From NCBI RefSeq assembly GCF_024380015.1, contig NZ_CP101509.1:248001-312000 (forward strand): 64,000 nt of DNA, read 5' to 3'. This document shows, piece after piece, positions 38,880 to 47,829 of this stretch. The notes under the pieces are model-generated. The model made no database searches and had not been told where the DNA came from. It saw only the letters and a program-made list of their open reading frames with translations. This DNA is from Photobacterium atrarenae. GTDB lineage: Bacteria; Pseudomonadota; Gammaproteobacteria; Enterobacterales; Vibrionaceae. Every line of letters begins with the position of its first letter. Position 1 is the first letter of the stretch. The position numbers and the translations under genes are program-made.

Positions 38880-40055
38880 GTGATCCAGAACACTACTTCC
38901 CCATCCAGCACCGGGATCTTTGTGCCTGTCGCTGGCTTAACCGTGTTTGCGATTGCAGCCGGATATTTGATGAGCTTAGTTCCGCTGTCGCTGAGCAGCT
39001 TTCGCATTGACAGCCAGTACGCCGGCTGGCTGGCCAGTTCGTATTATATTGGCTTGTTAATCGGTTCAATGATGATCGAGCCAATCATCAGTAAAATGGG
39101 CCACCGGGCTGCCTTTGTCAGTTTTTTGCTCTTACTGGCCTCAACCGTGATTGTACTGCCCCTGTTTGCCAATCGTGATGCCTGGTTACTGGCACGTCTG
39201 ATCGCAGGCATGGCCGTCGCTGGTATTTTTGTCGTGGTTGAGTCCTGGTTGCTCATCAGCGATTGTCCAAAACAGCGAGCCAAACGGCTGGGGATCTACA
39301 TGACTTCGCTCTACGGCGGCACAACCGTTGGTCAGTTAGGGGTCGGCGTGATTGGCGTTGACGGGTTCGGCCCGTTCATTGCGGTTCTGGCCCTGTTGCT
39401 GACAGCCACCCTACCGGCGATTATGCTGCGCCAGTCGCCGCCGAAACAACAGGCCCATTTAAGCCTGTCGCTCAAAGACATCGCCCGGCTGAATAAACCG
39501 GCGATCATTGGCTGCGTGGTTTCAGGTATTGTCATGGGGACGATTTACGGCCTCATGCCACTGTCATTGCGACAGAGTCAACTCGACCCCAATCAAATCA
39601 GCGTTTTGATGGCCGCAATTGTCCTGGGCGGGATGACGATTCAGCCGATCATCGGCAAGCTGTCAGTCGTGATCAGTAAAACCCTGCTGCTGGCACTGGT
39701 GTCGCTGTTGGGCGTGTTTGCGGTTGGCCTCACCTACCTCACCAACGACTTTCATGTCTTGGCTATGGCACTAGCGCTACTTGGTATGTCTGCCTTCGCT
39801 TTGTATCCGGTTGCGATCACCCTGGCATGCGAGAAGTTAGATGCTGCCTATATCGTGGCGGCAACTCAAGTCATGCTGTTCAGCTATAGCGTTGGCTCAG
39901 CACTGGGGCCGATTGGGGCGGGTTCATTTCTGGAGCAGCCGCTGGCAAATCCGTCGAATGGATTAATGGACTATTTCTTTATTGTATTGCTGGCAACCAG
40001 CATCTATATGTTGCTGGCCAGTGCGAAACGAAGTGATACTGCGCTGGCAAGTTAG
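38880..40055 (+). CDS. MFS transporter (YcaD-like)
   Basis: A 391-residue, twelve-segment major facilitator superfamily carrier. The sequence FIGSL-type N-terminal helix AGLTVFAIAAGYLMSLVPLSL, WLASSYYIGLLIGSMMIEPIISKMGHR (motif A region) and ARLIAGMAVAGIFVVVESWL resemble the YcaD/YfkF branch. The GTG at 38880 is preferred because GGAG lies nine bases upstream; the in-frame ATG at 38871 directly abuts this GGAG. The substrate is unknown. It is convergent with the CsrB-type RNA, whose terminator starts 11 bases after the stop codon. Confidence 0.85.
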   Translation: MIQNTTSPSSTGIFVPVAGLTVFAIAAGYLMSLVPLSLSSFRIDSQYAGWLASSYYIGLLIGSMMIEPIISKMGHRAAFVSFLLLLASTVIVLPLFANRDAWLLARLIAGMAVAGIFVVVESWLLISDCPKQRAKRLGIYMTSLYGGTTVGQLGVGVIGVDGFGPFIAVLALLLTATLPAIMLRQSPPKQQAHLSLSLKDIARLNKPAIIGCVVSGIVMGTIYGLMPLSLRQSQLDPNQISVLMAAIVLGGMTIQPIIGKLSVVISKTLLLALVSLLGVFAVGLTYLTNDFHVLAMALALLGMSAFALYPVAITLACEKLDAAYIVAATQVMLFSYSVGSALGPIGAGSFLEQPLANPSNGLMDYFFIVLLATSIYMLLASAKRSDTALAS

Positions 40056-40065
40056 ACTAGGCCAG

Positions 40066-40097
40066 AAAAAGAGCGGGCGCGACATCATGTCGCGCCC
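40066..40097 (-). terminator. Terminator of CsrB-type RNA
   Basis: A 10-bp perfect GC-rich stem with a three-base loop (40075-40097), then GCTC and five U. Lying just beyond the MFS stop codon, it may also end that transcript. Confidence 0.85.
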
Positions 40098-40454
40098 TTA
40101 GGTCTTACATGCAGCAATCCGGCTACGTTAGTGCTCCCTGCATCATTCCTTGATTATGCTGATTCCTTCAGCGGTTCCTTTTATCTCTATCCCAGAGATG
40201 TCCTGGCGGTCTTACCTTGACCCGTCGATACATCCTGTCTCGACTCTCTTCTCCTTCCTGGAGGTGTCCCTGACTTCATCCTGAAGTGGTCCTTTGTCGT
40301 CCTGACCGGCAAAAATCCTATTTGCCTTCTCGGCTCCATCCGAGCATCCCTTCACAGTCCCTGTCGATAAGTCATCCTGATTTACCGCCCTCTTCCTGAG
40401 GTTGCCATCATCCTTGGCATTGTTCCTGTTCCGTTCCGTCAGTTCCTTCCGACG
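40066..40454 (-). ncRNA. csrB: CsrB-family regulatory RNA
   Basis: The reverse strand of this gap contains about 27 GGA triplets in ~390 bases, many as CAGGAUG, AGGAAC or CAGGGAC in loops of small imperfect stems, the hallmark of RNAs that sequester CsrA. It ends at a strong terminator: GGGCGCGACA/TGTCGCGCCC (40097-40075) followed by GCTCTTTTT. A promoter (TTGTAT, 16 bases, TAATCT) places the 5' end near 40454. The ~389-base length fits CsrB (369 bases in E. coli). In Vibrio, CsrB-D are induced by VarS/VarA. Confidence 0.85.
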
Positions 40455-40460
40455 GCGTTA

Positions 40461-40488
40461 AGATTACGTTAATTCTCAGTAGATACAA
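40461..40488 (-). promoter_or_regulatory. Promoter of CsrB-type RNA
   Basis: On the reverse strand TTGTAT (40488-40483), a 16-base spacer and TAATCT (40466-40461) form a good sigma-70 promoter just before the GGA-rich region. Confidence 0.55.
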
Positions 40489-40622
40489 CGTACTCAGATC
40501 ACAGTTTCCCAGAAATATTTTATAAAATTGTTAGGAATCATCATAAGCAACTGAAATATAAAGACTATAATCAGTTTTTAGCGGTGATTACTTATTCTGT
40601 TATTTTGCATTTCCCACACATC

Positions 40623-40640
40623 TGTAAGAGATCTCGCACA
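40623..40640 (-). promoter_or_regulatory. Candidate VarA/GacA/UvrY box
   Basis: TGTAAG-AGATCT-CGCACA resembles the GacA-box TGTAAG-N6-CTTACA with four of six bases kept in the second half. It lies about 170-185 bases upstream of the predicted CsrB start, the usual distance for GacA/UvrY activation of csr/rsm RNAs. Confidence 0.4.
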
Positions 40641-40690
40641 AATCACCCCAACAATTGATGGCGCATCAACCCAAAGCCCCAAACAAACGG

Positions 40691-43330
40691 TTAATTCAGG
40701 GCTTTTAGTTTCTCGATAAGGACTTCTTTTCGGTATGGTTTTGCAACATAATCATCCATACCCGCGTTAAAGCACTCCTGTATATCCTCATCCAGGACGC
40801 TGGCTGTCACGGCAATAATCGGTAACTTGCGCTCCGCGCTCACTTCCTGCTCCCAACCACGGATGGCCCGGGTCGCCGCCAGGCCATCCATCACCGGCAT
40901 CATGCAATCCATCAGAACTGCCCGATACGGTTTTCCGGCTTTTACCGCTTCCACGGCCGCTTGCCCATTATCCACCAGCTCAAACTCAAAACCGGCCTTT
41001 TCAAGAAATAATGCGGCCACCCGTTGATTGACCGGGCTGTCTTCAGCAACCAGGATCAAATCATGGGTGGTCTCAACGGGTGTCTGTACAACTGACTCGG
41101 GTTCCGCAACACGTCGACCTTGGACTTGCTCGATCGCGGCAAGGACTGTCCTCACCAGCCGCTGGCCGAACAACGGCTGCACCAGCAGACCATCAATCGG
41201 CAAATCAATGTCCTGATACTGATCATCATGCTGACAACAGAGCACCAGGGCTAACTTGGGTGCTAGCCCCCTGAGCTGGGAAATGTATTGTCGTAATAAC
41301 GGTGGCGGCAATGAGAACAACACCACACACGAATAGCCAGATAAATCCGTCGAGGAAGAAAGCGCCGGTACATGCTCCGATCGCATGCCCCAACGCTGCA
41401 TTTCAACCTCCAGACGCTCAACAACAACCGGATCATCGCCCAGTAACAAGCAGGAAACCCCGCTTGCTTGAGCATCTGCCGGAACTTGCGCCGTCGCCAC
41501 ATCGACCGTCAGATGAACACTAAACCGGCTGCCAACACTTTTCTCTGACTCCACACTCATTTCGCCGCCCATTAGCGCTACCAGTTGATGGCATATCGCC
41601 AGCCCCAGACCAGTCCCGCCAAAGCGGCGGGTAATGGTGCCATCTTCCTGAATAAAGGGCGCAAAGATCTCTGTCTGCTTTTCAGGCTCAATCCCGATCC
41701 CCGTATCTTCCACCAAGAAGGTTAATTTCACTTGTCGGGCAGTGAGGGGCTCACAACGGACCTGGATCAAGACGCGGCCTTCAGCCGTAAACTTAACGGC
41801 GTTAGACATCAAATTCATCAGAATTTGCCGTAACCTATGCTCATCGACCAGTACAGAGCGCGGCAGCTCTGCATCTAATTCAACGGCCAGGCGCAGGCCG
41901 GCTTGATTCGCTTTCGGCAGAATAATACTGGCAGTGTCATATACCACTTCACTGACATCCGTCACCGACGGCACCAAGAACAGCTTACCGGATTCAATTT
42001 TAGACACATCGAGGATATCGTTAATCAAAAGCAGCAAGGTATGAGATGAAGTTGTAATCGTACTGAGATATTCTTGCTGCGCCGCGTTGAGTTGGGTCTC
42101 TTCCAACAGCTCAGATATCCCGATGATTCCGTTGAGCGGCGTGCGAATTTCATGCGACATGTTCGCCAGAAATGAGCTTTTTGCCACATTCGCCTGCTCC
42201 GCCTGCTCTTTGGCATGAAGCAGTTTATTCTGATTCACGCGCCGCTCTTCAATAAGCCCATTCAGCTGCTGAAAAAAAGCAGTAAACTCATCATTGCCAT
42301 CGATTAATACCCTGGAGTCTTGCCGGGCCAGCGGCTGATGTTCCATCTTTTTTAATGTGGCCAGAATCCGGTTGACGGCAGTGAAACACCGAGCCGCAAT
42401 ATTCCCCCCCAAATAGCACATCAAGAGAAAAGCCATCACAACCATGCTGGCAATCAGCACCATTTGCCATCGGATGTGCTGTACTAAATCCTGGATTTCA
42501 CCAACCAGTTGCTGGCGGATTTGCCCGGTCACATCCTGAACCTGCTGGAAACCGACTTCACTCTGTTCAAGCCGATTCAATAGGTCTTCATCCGATTCCG
42601 TGAATGCGCGTGGCTGTTCATACTGAACAAAGGCAGGATTGAAAAAACTGCGTTGAAGAAATTGAACCTGCGTCGGGGTAGCGTAGAGCCTTAAAAACCG
42701 TTCAATGTAAAATGCCTGCTTCTCCCTCGCCACCCAGAGTTTCTGCGCTTGTCCTTTGACCCGCTCCGGGTAAAGGGATAAAACACTGGCATACCAGTTA
42801 TCCTGCCCGGCCCAGAACTGAAACCAGATCAGCTGATACAGTGCCGCCAAATGATGCTCGACTTCCGGAATTGCGCTTTCGCTTCCTTCGCTTTCAAGAC
42901 GTTGAAACAACTGTTCCTGCAGCAACGTCATCCAGCCCACCCAACTGTTGAAGTCTTCCTCGCCGACACCGGCAAAATCGTCCAGCAAGGCTTGAGTCTC
43001 TTCCAGTATTTGCACGAATTCTTGATGTTGCTCCGCGTCAAACGCCTGGTCAAGCTGAGCCTTCAATACCTGTAAGATTGCCGCCAGTTGCTGCTGTGTG
43101 TCATCATCTGCCCGTTGATAGAGCTGGTTCAGCTTCAGCTGATGGGTCTGCGCCGCCAAACGCGATAAATCATCGGCGAATTGAACTTTCGCACTATACA
43201 TATTCAGCGACTTTTCCTTGTGATAGAGATCGGAAAGCGCGATTCCTCCCAGCCAGGAACTAAACAATAGCGGGCAGACCACCAATAGCAATAGTCTGGA
43301 TTTAATCGATAGATGATTCATCAGGTTCAT
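40691..43330 (-). CDS. Hybrid sensor histidine kinase
   Basis: An 879-residue kinase with an N-terminal membrane segment (LLLLVVCPLLFSSWLGGIAL), a helical periplasmic sensor domain to ~285, a second membrane segment (QMVLIASMVVMAFLLMCYLGG), HAMP-like linker, HisKA with His393 in [11 protein letters not shown], ATPase domain (GGTGLGLAICHQLV), a degenerate receiver with no phospho-Asp (CVVLFSLPPP) and a complete C-terminal receiver with Asp808 in MDCMMPVMDG. No Hpt is present, so an external phosphotransfer protein is needed. AAGGAG precedes the ATG. The helical sensor resembles TorS/nitrate-type four-helix domains; the ligand is unknown. It lies just upstream of the CsrB-type RNA on the same strand. 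Confidence 0.88.
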   Translation of the reverse strand: MNLMNHLSIKSRLLLLVVCPLLFSSWLGGIALSDLYHKEKSLNMYSAKVQFADDLSRLAAQTHQLKLNQLYQRADDDTQQQLAAILQVLKAQLDQAFDAEQHQEFVQILEETQALLDDFAGVGEEDFNSWVGWMTLLQEQLFQRLESEGSESAIPEVEHHLAALYQLIWFQFWAGQDNWYASVLSLYPERVKGQAQKLWVAREKQAFYIERFLRLYATPTQVQFLQRSFFNPAFVQYEQPRAFTESDEDLLNRLEQSEVGFQQVQDVTGQIRQQLVGEIQDLVQHIRWQMVLIASMVVMAFLLMCYLGGNIAARCFTAVNRILATLKKMEHQPLARQDSRVLIDGNDEFTAFFQQLNGLIEERRVNQNKLLHAKEQAEQANVAKSSFLANMSHEIRTPLNGIIGISELLEETQLNAAQQEYLSTITTSSHTLLLLINDILDVSKIESGKLFLVPSVTDVSEVVYDTASIILPKANQAGLRLAVELDAELPRSVLVDEHRLRQILMNLMSNAVKFTAEGRVLIQVRCEPLTARQVKLTFLVEDTGIGIEPEKQTEIFAPFIQEDGTITRRFGGTGLGLAICHQLVALMGGEMSVESEKSVGSRFSVHLTVDVATAQVPADAQASGVSCLLLGDDPVVVERLEVEMQRWGMRSEHVPALSSSTDLSGYSCVVLFSLPPPLLRQYISQLRGLAPKLALVLCCQHDDQYQDIDLPIDGLLVQPLFGQRLVRTVLAAIEQVQGRRVAEPESVVQTPVETTHDLILVAEDSPVNQRVAALFLEKAGFEFELVDNGQAAVEAVKAGKPYRAVLMDCMMPVMDGLAATRAIRGWEQEVSAERKLPIIAVTASVLDEDIQECFNAGMDDYVAKPYRKEVLIEKLKALN

Positions 43331-43548
43331 ATCTTCTCCTTGAAAAGAACCCTGAGCTTTTTATTCTCGCCGATGCATAAACACTTTAAGCTTAGGAGGA
43401 ATCACAAAAATGAACATGATTGGCCGCGCATTATGAGAGCGAACCGCCTGAAAAACATCAGGCTACGGCACCACAACCAATTTCGGCAAAATCAACCATA
43501 CTTAAACCGTTAGCGTGAAACCAATCTGACACAGTGGAGGGGCTTGCT

Positions 43549-43764
43549 ATGTTTTTGAAAGAGGCTCGGACTGGGGATTTAGTCGATGTCGTTGATATGG
43601 CATCCTTGATTAACCCCTTCTCGCGGCATGTGACCGTGCAGTTTCAGTCGGGGGAAGATCTTGCCGATCCTGTTACCATCGACAAACAAGAATTAGCGTT
43701 TCCTTCCGGAGAAGAACTGCCTGAATGCTGGATAAACGGCTACTACCGTGTCGGCAACAAATAA
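43549..43764 (+). CDS. Small conserved protein, unknown
   Basis: A 71-residue soluble protein starting MFLKEARTGDLVDVVDM and ending PECWINGYYRVGNK. Comparable short proteins occur widely in Vibrionaceae, sometimes labelled as acetyltransferases without support. GGAGG lies eight bases before the ATG, so the upstream ATG at 43534 is not used. The function is unknown. Confidence 0.65.
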   Translation: MFLKEARTGDLVDVVDMASLINPFSRHVTVQFQSGEDLADPVTIDKQELAFPSGEELPECWINGYYRVGNK

Positions 43765-43842
43765 CCGCATTATTTGCCAACTTTCGGTACAGCGATGTAG
43801 CCACCCTGCTGTTGGCCGCCGGCCAACCCTACCATCTTGGTG

Positions 43843-43867
43843 TAAAAGGCACATAACGTGCCTTTTA
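43843..43867. terminator. Bidirectional terminator
   Basis: TAAAAGGCAC and GTGCCTTTTA (43843-43867) form a perfect 10-bp stem with a five-base loop and A/T flanks, between the convergent small protein gene and MarR-type gene. A second dyad, GTTGGCC/GGCCAAC, lies near 43810-43826. Confidence 0.8.
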
Positions 43868-43887
43868 CATCCTGAACTAAAAAGCCG

Positions 43888-44316
43888 TTATGCTCCCTGC
43901 TGGAGATTTTTTGCCAGCTCCAGACAATGCAGGCGGAGTTCTTCAACCTTGTCCGGATCCATCTTCGACTCCTGCTCTAACTGGCGGGTCAGGTTCTTCG
44001 CTTTGTCCCGCAGCGCATAGCCGGTTTCGGTCAGATTAATCACTTTCTTGCGCTCATCGTCAGGCGAAACATTGCGGGTCAGCAAGGCTTTCCCTTCCAG
44101 GCGCTTGACAATCGGCGTCAAGGTTCCGGGATCCAGGCGGGTATCCTGCGACAACTGCGTTAAGCTGACCCCGTTGTTATACCAGAGTGACTGCATCACC
44201 AGGTATTGCGGATAAGTCAGATTAAACTCATCCAAAACCGGTCGGTAGGCTCTCACCAACGCATTGGTTGCGGTATACAGAGCGAAACAGACGTTATCTG
44301 ATAATTGTTGTGACAT
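43888..44316 (-). CDS. MarR family regulator, OhrR-like
   Basis: A 142-residue winged-helix regulator. The N-terminus NVCFALYTATNALVRAYRPVLDEFNLTYPQYLVM closely follows OhrR, with the reactive Cys (Cys10) in the position that senses organic hydroperoxides. The recognition region is VSLTQLSQDTRLDPGTLTPIVKRLEGKALLTR. The ATG at 44316 follows AAGGAG; the longer frame to 44382 has no ribosome site. It is divergent from a CurA-like reductase, with two palindromes in between, so it probably represses both genes until oxidised. Confidence 0.85.
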   Translation of the reverse strand: MSQQLSDNVCFALYTATNALVRAYRPVLDEFNLTYPQYLVMQSLWYNNGVSLTQLSQDTRLDPGTLTPIVKRLEGKALLTRNVSPDDERKKVINLTETGYALRDKAKNLTRQLEQESKMDPDKVEELRLHCLELAKNLQQGA

Positions 44317-44368
44317 GAAAACTCCTTGCGCTATCCCGCTTATGTTACGACAAAACGACGCCTGGACA

Positions 44369-44390
44369 AATATTTTGCACACAAAATATT
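44369..44390. promoter_or_regulatory. Palindromic operator 1 (MarR/OhrR type)
   Basis: AATATTTTG (44369-44377) and CAAAATATT (44382-44390) form nine-base perfect arms around CACA. It lies 53 bases upstream of the MarR-type start codon. Confidence 0.65.
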
Positions 44391-44447
44391 TTCACGCAAA
44401 GGTGTTGCCAACCAGAAGTTCACAGGTTAGTGTATTCCCACAATTAC

Positions 44448-44459
44448 TTTGCGCGCAAA
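44448..44459. promoter_or_regulatory. Palindromic operator 2 (MarR/OhrR type)
   Basis: TTTGCGCGCAAA is a perfect 12-base palindrome about 50 bases before the reductase start. It shares the TTTG...CAAA outline with operator 1. Confidence 0.6.
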
Positions 44460-44509
44460 ACTTTTGCGGAGCAATAACATCACGACACGTCACGTTAAGA
44501 AGGCGAGCT

Positions 44510-45505
44510 ATGAAATCACAAGAGATCCATTTGGCCTCCCGTCCGCAAGGCACCCCCACCGCAGACAACTTCTCCCTGATCGAGCGCGAGCTCGCGCCGC
44601 TTCAAGACGGCCAGGTGCTGATTCAAAACCTGTGGATGTCAGTTGATCCTTACATGCGGGGTCGCATGATTGACCGAGCCAGCTATGTGCCACCGTTTCA
44701 ACTTAATCACGTGTTAGAAGGTGGTGCCATCGGTGAAATCATCGAATCCAGGAATGACCAATGGCCGGTTGGGACCAAGGTCAGCCACATGCAAGGATGG
44801 CGCAGCCATGCCATTTGCGATGGCCAAGGGCTGACGGCCATTCCGGCAACCTCGCTGCCACTGCAAAGCTTCCTCGGCATTATGGGAATGCCGGGCATGA
44901 CAGCCTGGACCGGCCTGTTCCGCATTGCTGAACTGAAACCGGGAGATACAGTGTTTGTATCAGCCGCATCCGGCGCGGTCGGTAGCATAGCTTGCCAGCT
45001 TGCCAAGCTACAGGGCTGCACCGTGATCGGCTCTGTCGGCTCAGATGAAAAGGCAGAAAGCCTGAAAGCGTTGGACATCGATGCCGTAATCAACTACAAA
45101 ACGGCAGGCGATCTGACGCAAGCCCTGGCGCAAGCAGCCCCGCAAGGGGTTGATGTGTACTTTGAGAATGTTGGTGGCGAACATCTGGAAGCTGCACTCA
45201 ACAATATGAATGAATTCGGCCGGATTACGGTCTGCGGAATGATTTCACAATATAACGCCACCGAGCCACAGCCAGGCCCGAGCAACATTGGTATGCTTAT
45301 CGTTAAAAAGCTGAAGATGCAGGGCTTCATTGTCTTCGATCACTGGCAACATTATGGCGACTTTGCTGCACAGATGGGCCAATGGATCAGCGAGGGCAAG
45401 ATCAAATGGGACGAAACCATTTATGAGGGGCTGGCGCAGGCGCCGGAAGCCTTTATCGGCCTGTTCGAAGGCAAAAACAAGGGGAAAATGCTGGTCAAGC
45501 TGTAA
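44510..45505 (+). CDS. NADP-dependent oxidoreductase (CurA-like, zinc-free MDR)
   Basis: A 331-residue medium-chain reductase of the leukotriene B4 12-hydroxydehydrogenase/CurA group. Characteristic blocks: SVDPYMRGRMIDRASYVPPF, the nucleotide-binding FVSAASGAVGSIACQLAKL near residues 148-166, and VDVYFENVGGEHLEAAL. No zinc ligands are present. The enzyme reduces activated double bonds of alpha,beta-unsaturated carbonyls, products of lipid peroxidation among others, which fits control by an OhrR-like sensor. The frame is open from 44264 but the ATG at 44510 fits the family start. Confidence 0.85.
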   Translation: MKSQEIHLASRPQGTPTADNFSLIERELAPLQDGQVLIQNLWMSVDPYMRGRMIDRASYVPPFQLNHVLEGGAIGEIIESRNDQWPVGTKVSHMQGWRSHAICDGQGLTAIPATSLPLQSFLGIMGMPGMTAWTGLFRIAELKPGDTVFVSAASGAVGSIACQLAKLQGCTVIGSVGSDEKAESLKALDIDAVINYKTAGDLTQALAQAAPQGVDVYFENVGGEHLEAALNNMNEFGRITVCGMISQYNATEPQPGPSNIGMLIVKKLKMQGFIVFDHWQHYGDFAAQMGQWISEGKIKWDETIYEGLAQAPEAFIGLFEGKNKGKMLVKL

Positions 45506-45539
45506 CGCCTCGAACTGCATTCGATCTATGTTGAGTGAT

Positions 45540-45565
45540 CTGACGGGTCCCCTAAGGCCCGTCAG
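45540..45565. terminator. Bidirectional terminator between reductase and pqiC
   Basis: CTGACGGG (45540-45547) and CCCGTCAG (45558-45565) form a perfect 8-bp stem between two convergent genes, with CTTTC on one side. Confidence 0.7.
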
Positions 45566-45568
45566 CTT

Positions 45569-46165
45569 TCACTCGCGCGATGTGAGCACTAATCTCTGGG
45601 CGATATCACTGGTGAGCCGATCCACCCCAGCCGCCAGAGCATTCACTTGCGCGACATATCCATCCTGCTCAAGCGGCATCTGGTAGGAAAACGGATATCC
45701 ACCCAGCAACACGCCGTGCGCATCCAGCAACAACCACTCTCCACTGACCTGCGCCACCCCCGTGTAATGGCCGTTGAACTGATTAAACCGAACCTGAACA
45801 CGCGGCACGTCCAGGGTTGCCAGCGCCGGTGTCAACTCTGTCGGCCAGTACCTGGCTTGTTTACGACGCAGATCTGAATTGATCCGCCGGGTCAGCTGCT
45901 GCGTGATGCTCTCCGCCCAGAGGTTCTGCTGCGCCTGCACCACTTCCGTGTCACTCATCTGATAGACCAAACCATTCCCCGCCAAATGCGCCGCCATTTC
46001 AACCGGTCGAACCACCAGCAACGGTCGCCCTGCCGGCTGAAACGATACCCCGGGGGTTCCGGTCACCGGCAACAAGTAGGTGCTGCTCATGGCCACCGGT
46101 TCGCTGCTGCAGCCCGTTGCTATCAACAGGGCACACATCATGCCGCCCAAAATCCATTGTCGCAT
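45569..46165 (-). CDS. pqiC: PqiC outer-membrane lipoprotein
   Basis: A 198-residue lipoprotein of the DUF330/PqiC family. The signal peptide ends in a lipobox (LLIATGCSS, Cys19). PqiC forms an outer-membrane ring receiving the PqiB tunnel for lipid transport across the periplasm. It starts at the last base of the pqiB stop region (46165), so the two are translationally coupled, and it is the last gene of pqiABC. Confidence 0.88.
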   Translation of the reverse strand: MRQWILGGMMCALLIATGCSSEPVAMSSTYLLPVTGTPGVSFQPAGRPLLVVRPVEMAAHLAGNGLVYQMSDTEVVQAQQNLWAESITQQLTRRINSDLRRKQARYWPTELTPALATLDVPRVQVRFNQFNGHYTGVAQVSGEWLLLDAHGVLLGGYPFSYQMPLEQDGYVAQVNALAAGVDRLTSDIAQRLVLTSRE

Positions 46166-47829
46166 TATTGTTGCCCCTCAAACTGTTGCCGTCCGACAGG
46201 GATCGGATCTTTGGCCTTCTCCCCTGAGAAAATCAGTGAGTTCGGCTTTTCATTGATCTGACGAAGTACCGGCTGCAATTCCACCATCACTCGCTCAAAA
46301 CGATGAAGCGCCTGCTCCAGGCTACGATAAGGCGCGCCATCCGGTCCGAACCCATTCAGGGTATTCTGGATTTGCTGCAAGCTCTCCCGAATTTCTCCCG
46401 GGATCGCCTGGGTTTCTTTTCGGGCCAGTAATATCGCCAGTTCATTGGCCATTTTTTCCGTCGCTCGCAGCGTGCGCTGTGATGCCTGCAGGCTGTCATT
46501 CAAGGTCAGCAACGTGTCTTCAACCGGCATTTCATTCACCTTGTTCAGCATAGCGCTGATCTGTTTCTGAATTTCAGCAAAGCCCCCCGCTTTGGTCGGA
46601 AAAATATCGTATTTCCCGTACCGTCGCTCTTTGGGCATGACTTCATCAGGATGAATTTCCATATCCACCAACAATGCACCGGTCAACAAATTTCCAGTTT
46701 TCAGGGATGCCCGCAACCCGGCCTGAAACTCATTCTCGAACCTTTCCTTGATCCGGGGCAACTGCTCCACCTCCAGGTTCGGATACACCCTCCCCAGCTC
46801 AATCCGTACCAGCACCGGGATCTGTTTAGTCGCAAAACCCTCCAGCGCCTTGGGCATTTCCAGCGGTACCCGCCGGACTGTCCCGATCTGAATTCCACGA
46901 TACTCAACCGGTGCGCCCGCCGACAGCCCGCGCACCGACTCATCGAACAACATCACATATTCCAGGTACTCATCAAAAAATCGCTCCCGAGCCTCCTTCA
47001 AGTTATCGTAGAGCCGAAACCTGGACATATTGTCGGTGATCAAGCTGCCGGGATCATTCCCCCGCGGCACCCGGAAACTCACCCCGCCGGTGATCAGCGA
47101 TTCAATCGAACCGATTTTCAGGTTGAACCCTTCGGCAGACATCCGCAGCTCGACCCCGGACGTGAGCCAAAAGCGCGTCCGTTTTCGAATCAAGCTGTTA
47201 TAGGGTTCAAAAATAAACAGCTGATAATTGGCCCGTTTTCTTTTCGGGTCAAACGTGACTTTCTCCACCCGCCCTACGGTGAACCCTTCATATAATACCG
47301 GATCGCCAACCCCTAACTTTCCGGCTTCATTGTGATAGAGCACCAACCGCAATCCTTTGGCATCCGGTGGTGCAACAGGCGGTATATCCAGTACCCGGAA
47401 CGAGGTTTTCTCCTCTTTGCTGACCCCCGGCTGAAGCTGAAGGTAAGCACCGGAAAGTAATGTATCCAGCCCGGAGATCCCTTCCTTGCCAATTCGGGGC
47501 TTCACCACCCAGAACAAAGTGTCTTCTTTCAGCATCCGCTCGGCATCTTTATCCAGCTCGGCCGTCGCGATGATCGCTGAATAGTCCTGGTTAATTCGGA
47601 CATCCGTAACCACCCCGACCCGGACATTCAAAGCCCGGATCTCTGTTTTGCCGACCTCGATACCTTCCGCCGTATTCAGGATTAAGGTCACTTCCGGTCC
47701 TTTGCTCACCACATATTGCACCAACATCCAGATCCCAATGGCCAAGGCGATCACCGGGACCAGCCATATCGTCGATACCTGTTTAAGCTCATTCACTTGC
47801 GCCTGTTCCGGCTGATTTTCTTCACTCAT
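46165..47829 (-). CDS. pqiB: PqiB intermembrane lipid transport protein (MCE domains)
   Basis: A 554-residue protein with one N-terminal membrane anchor (VSTIWLVPVIALAIGIWMLV), three successive MCE/MlaD domains (first at GPEVTLILNTAEGIEVGKTEI, second at GLRLVLYHNEAGKLGVGDPVLY, third at EYVMLFDESVRGLSAGAPVEYRG), and a long C-terminal helix that forms the syringe-like needle. The size equals E. coli PqiB (546). It overlaps pqiA by eight bases. Confidence 0.9.
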   Translation of the reverse strand: MSEENQPEQAQVNELKQVSTIWLVPVIALAIGIWMLVQYVVSKGPEVTLILNTAEGIEVGKTEIRALNVRVGVVTDVRINQDYSAIIATAELDKDAERMLKEDTLFWVVKPRIGKEGISGLDTLLSGAYLQLQPGVSKEEKTSFRVLDIPPVAPPDAKGLRLVLYHNEAGKLGVGDPVLYEGFTVGRVEKVTFDPKRKRANYQLFIFEPYNSLIRKRTRFWLTSGVELRMSAEGFNLKIGSIESLITGGVSFRVPRGNDPGSLITDNMSRFRLYDNLKEARERFFDEYLEYVMLFDESVRGLSAGAPVEYRGIQIGTVRRVPLEMPKALEGFATKQIPVLVRIELGRVYPNLEVEQLPRIKERFENEFQAGLRASLKTGNLLTGALLVDMEIHPDEVMPKERRYGKYDIFPTKAGGFAEIQKQISAMLNKVNEMPVEDTLLTLNDSLQASQRTLRATEKMANELAILLARKETQAIPGEIRESLQQIQNTLNGFGPDGAPYRSLEQALHRFERVMVELQPVLRQINEKPNSLIFSGEKAKDPIPVGRQQFEGQQ

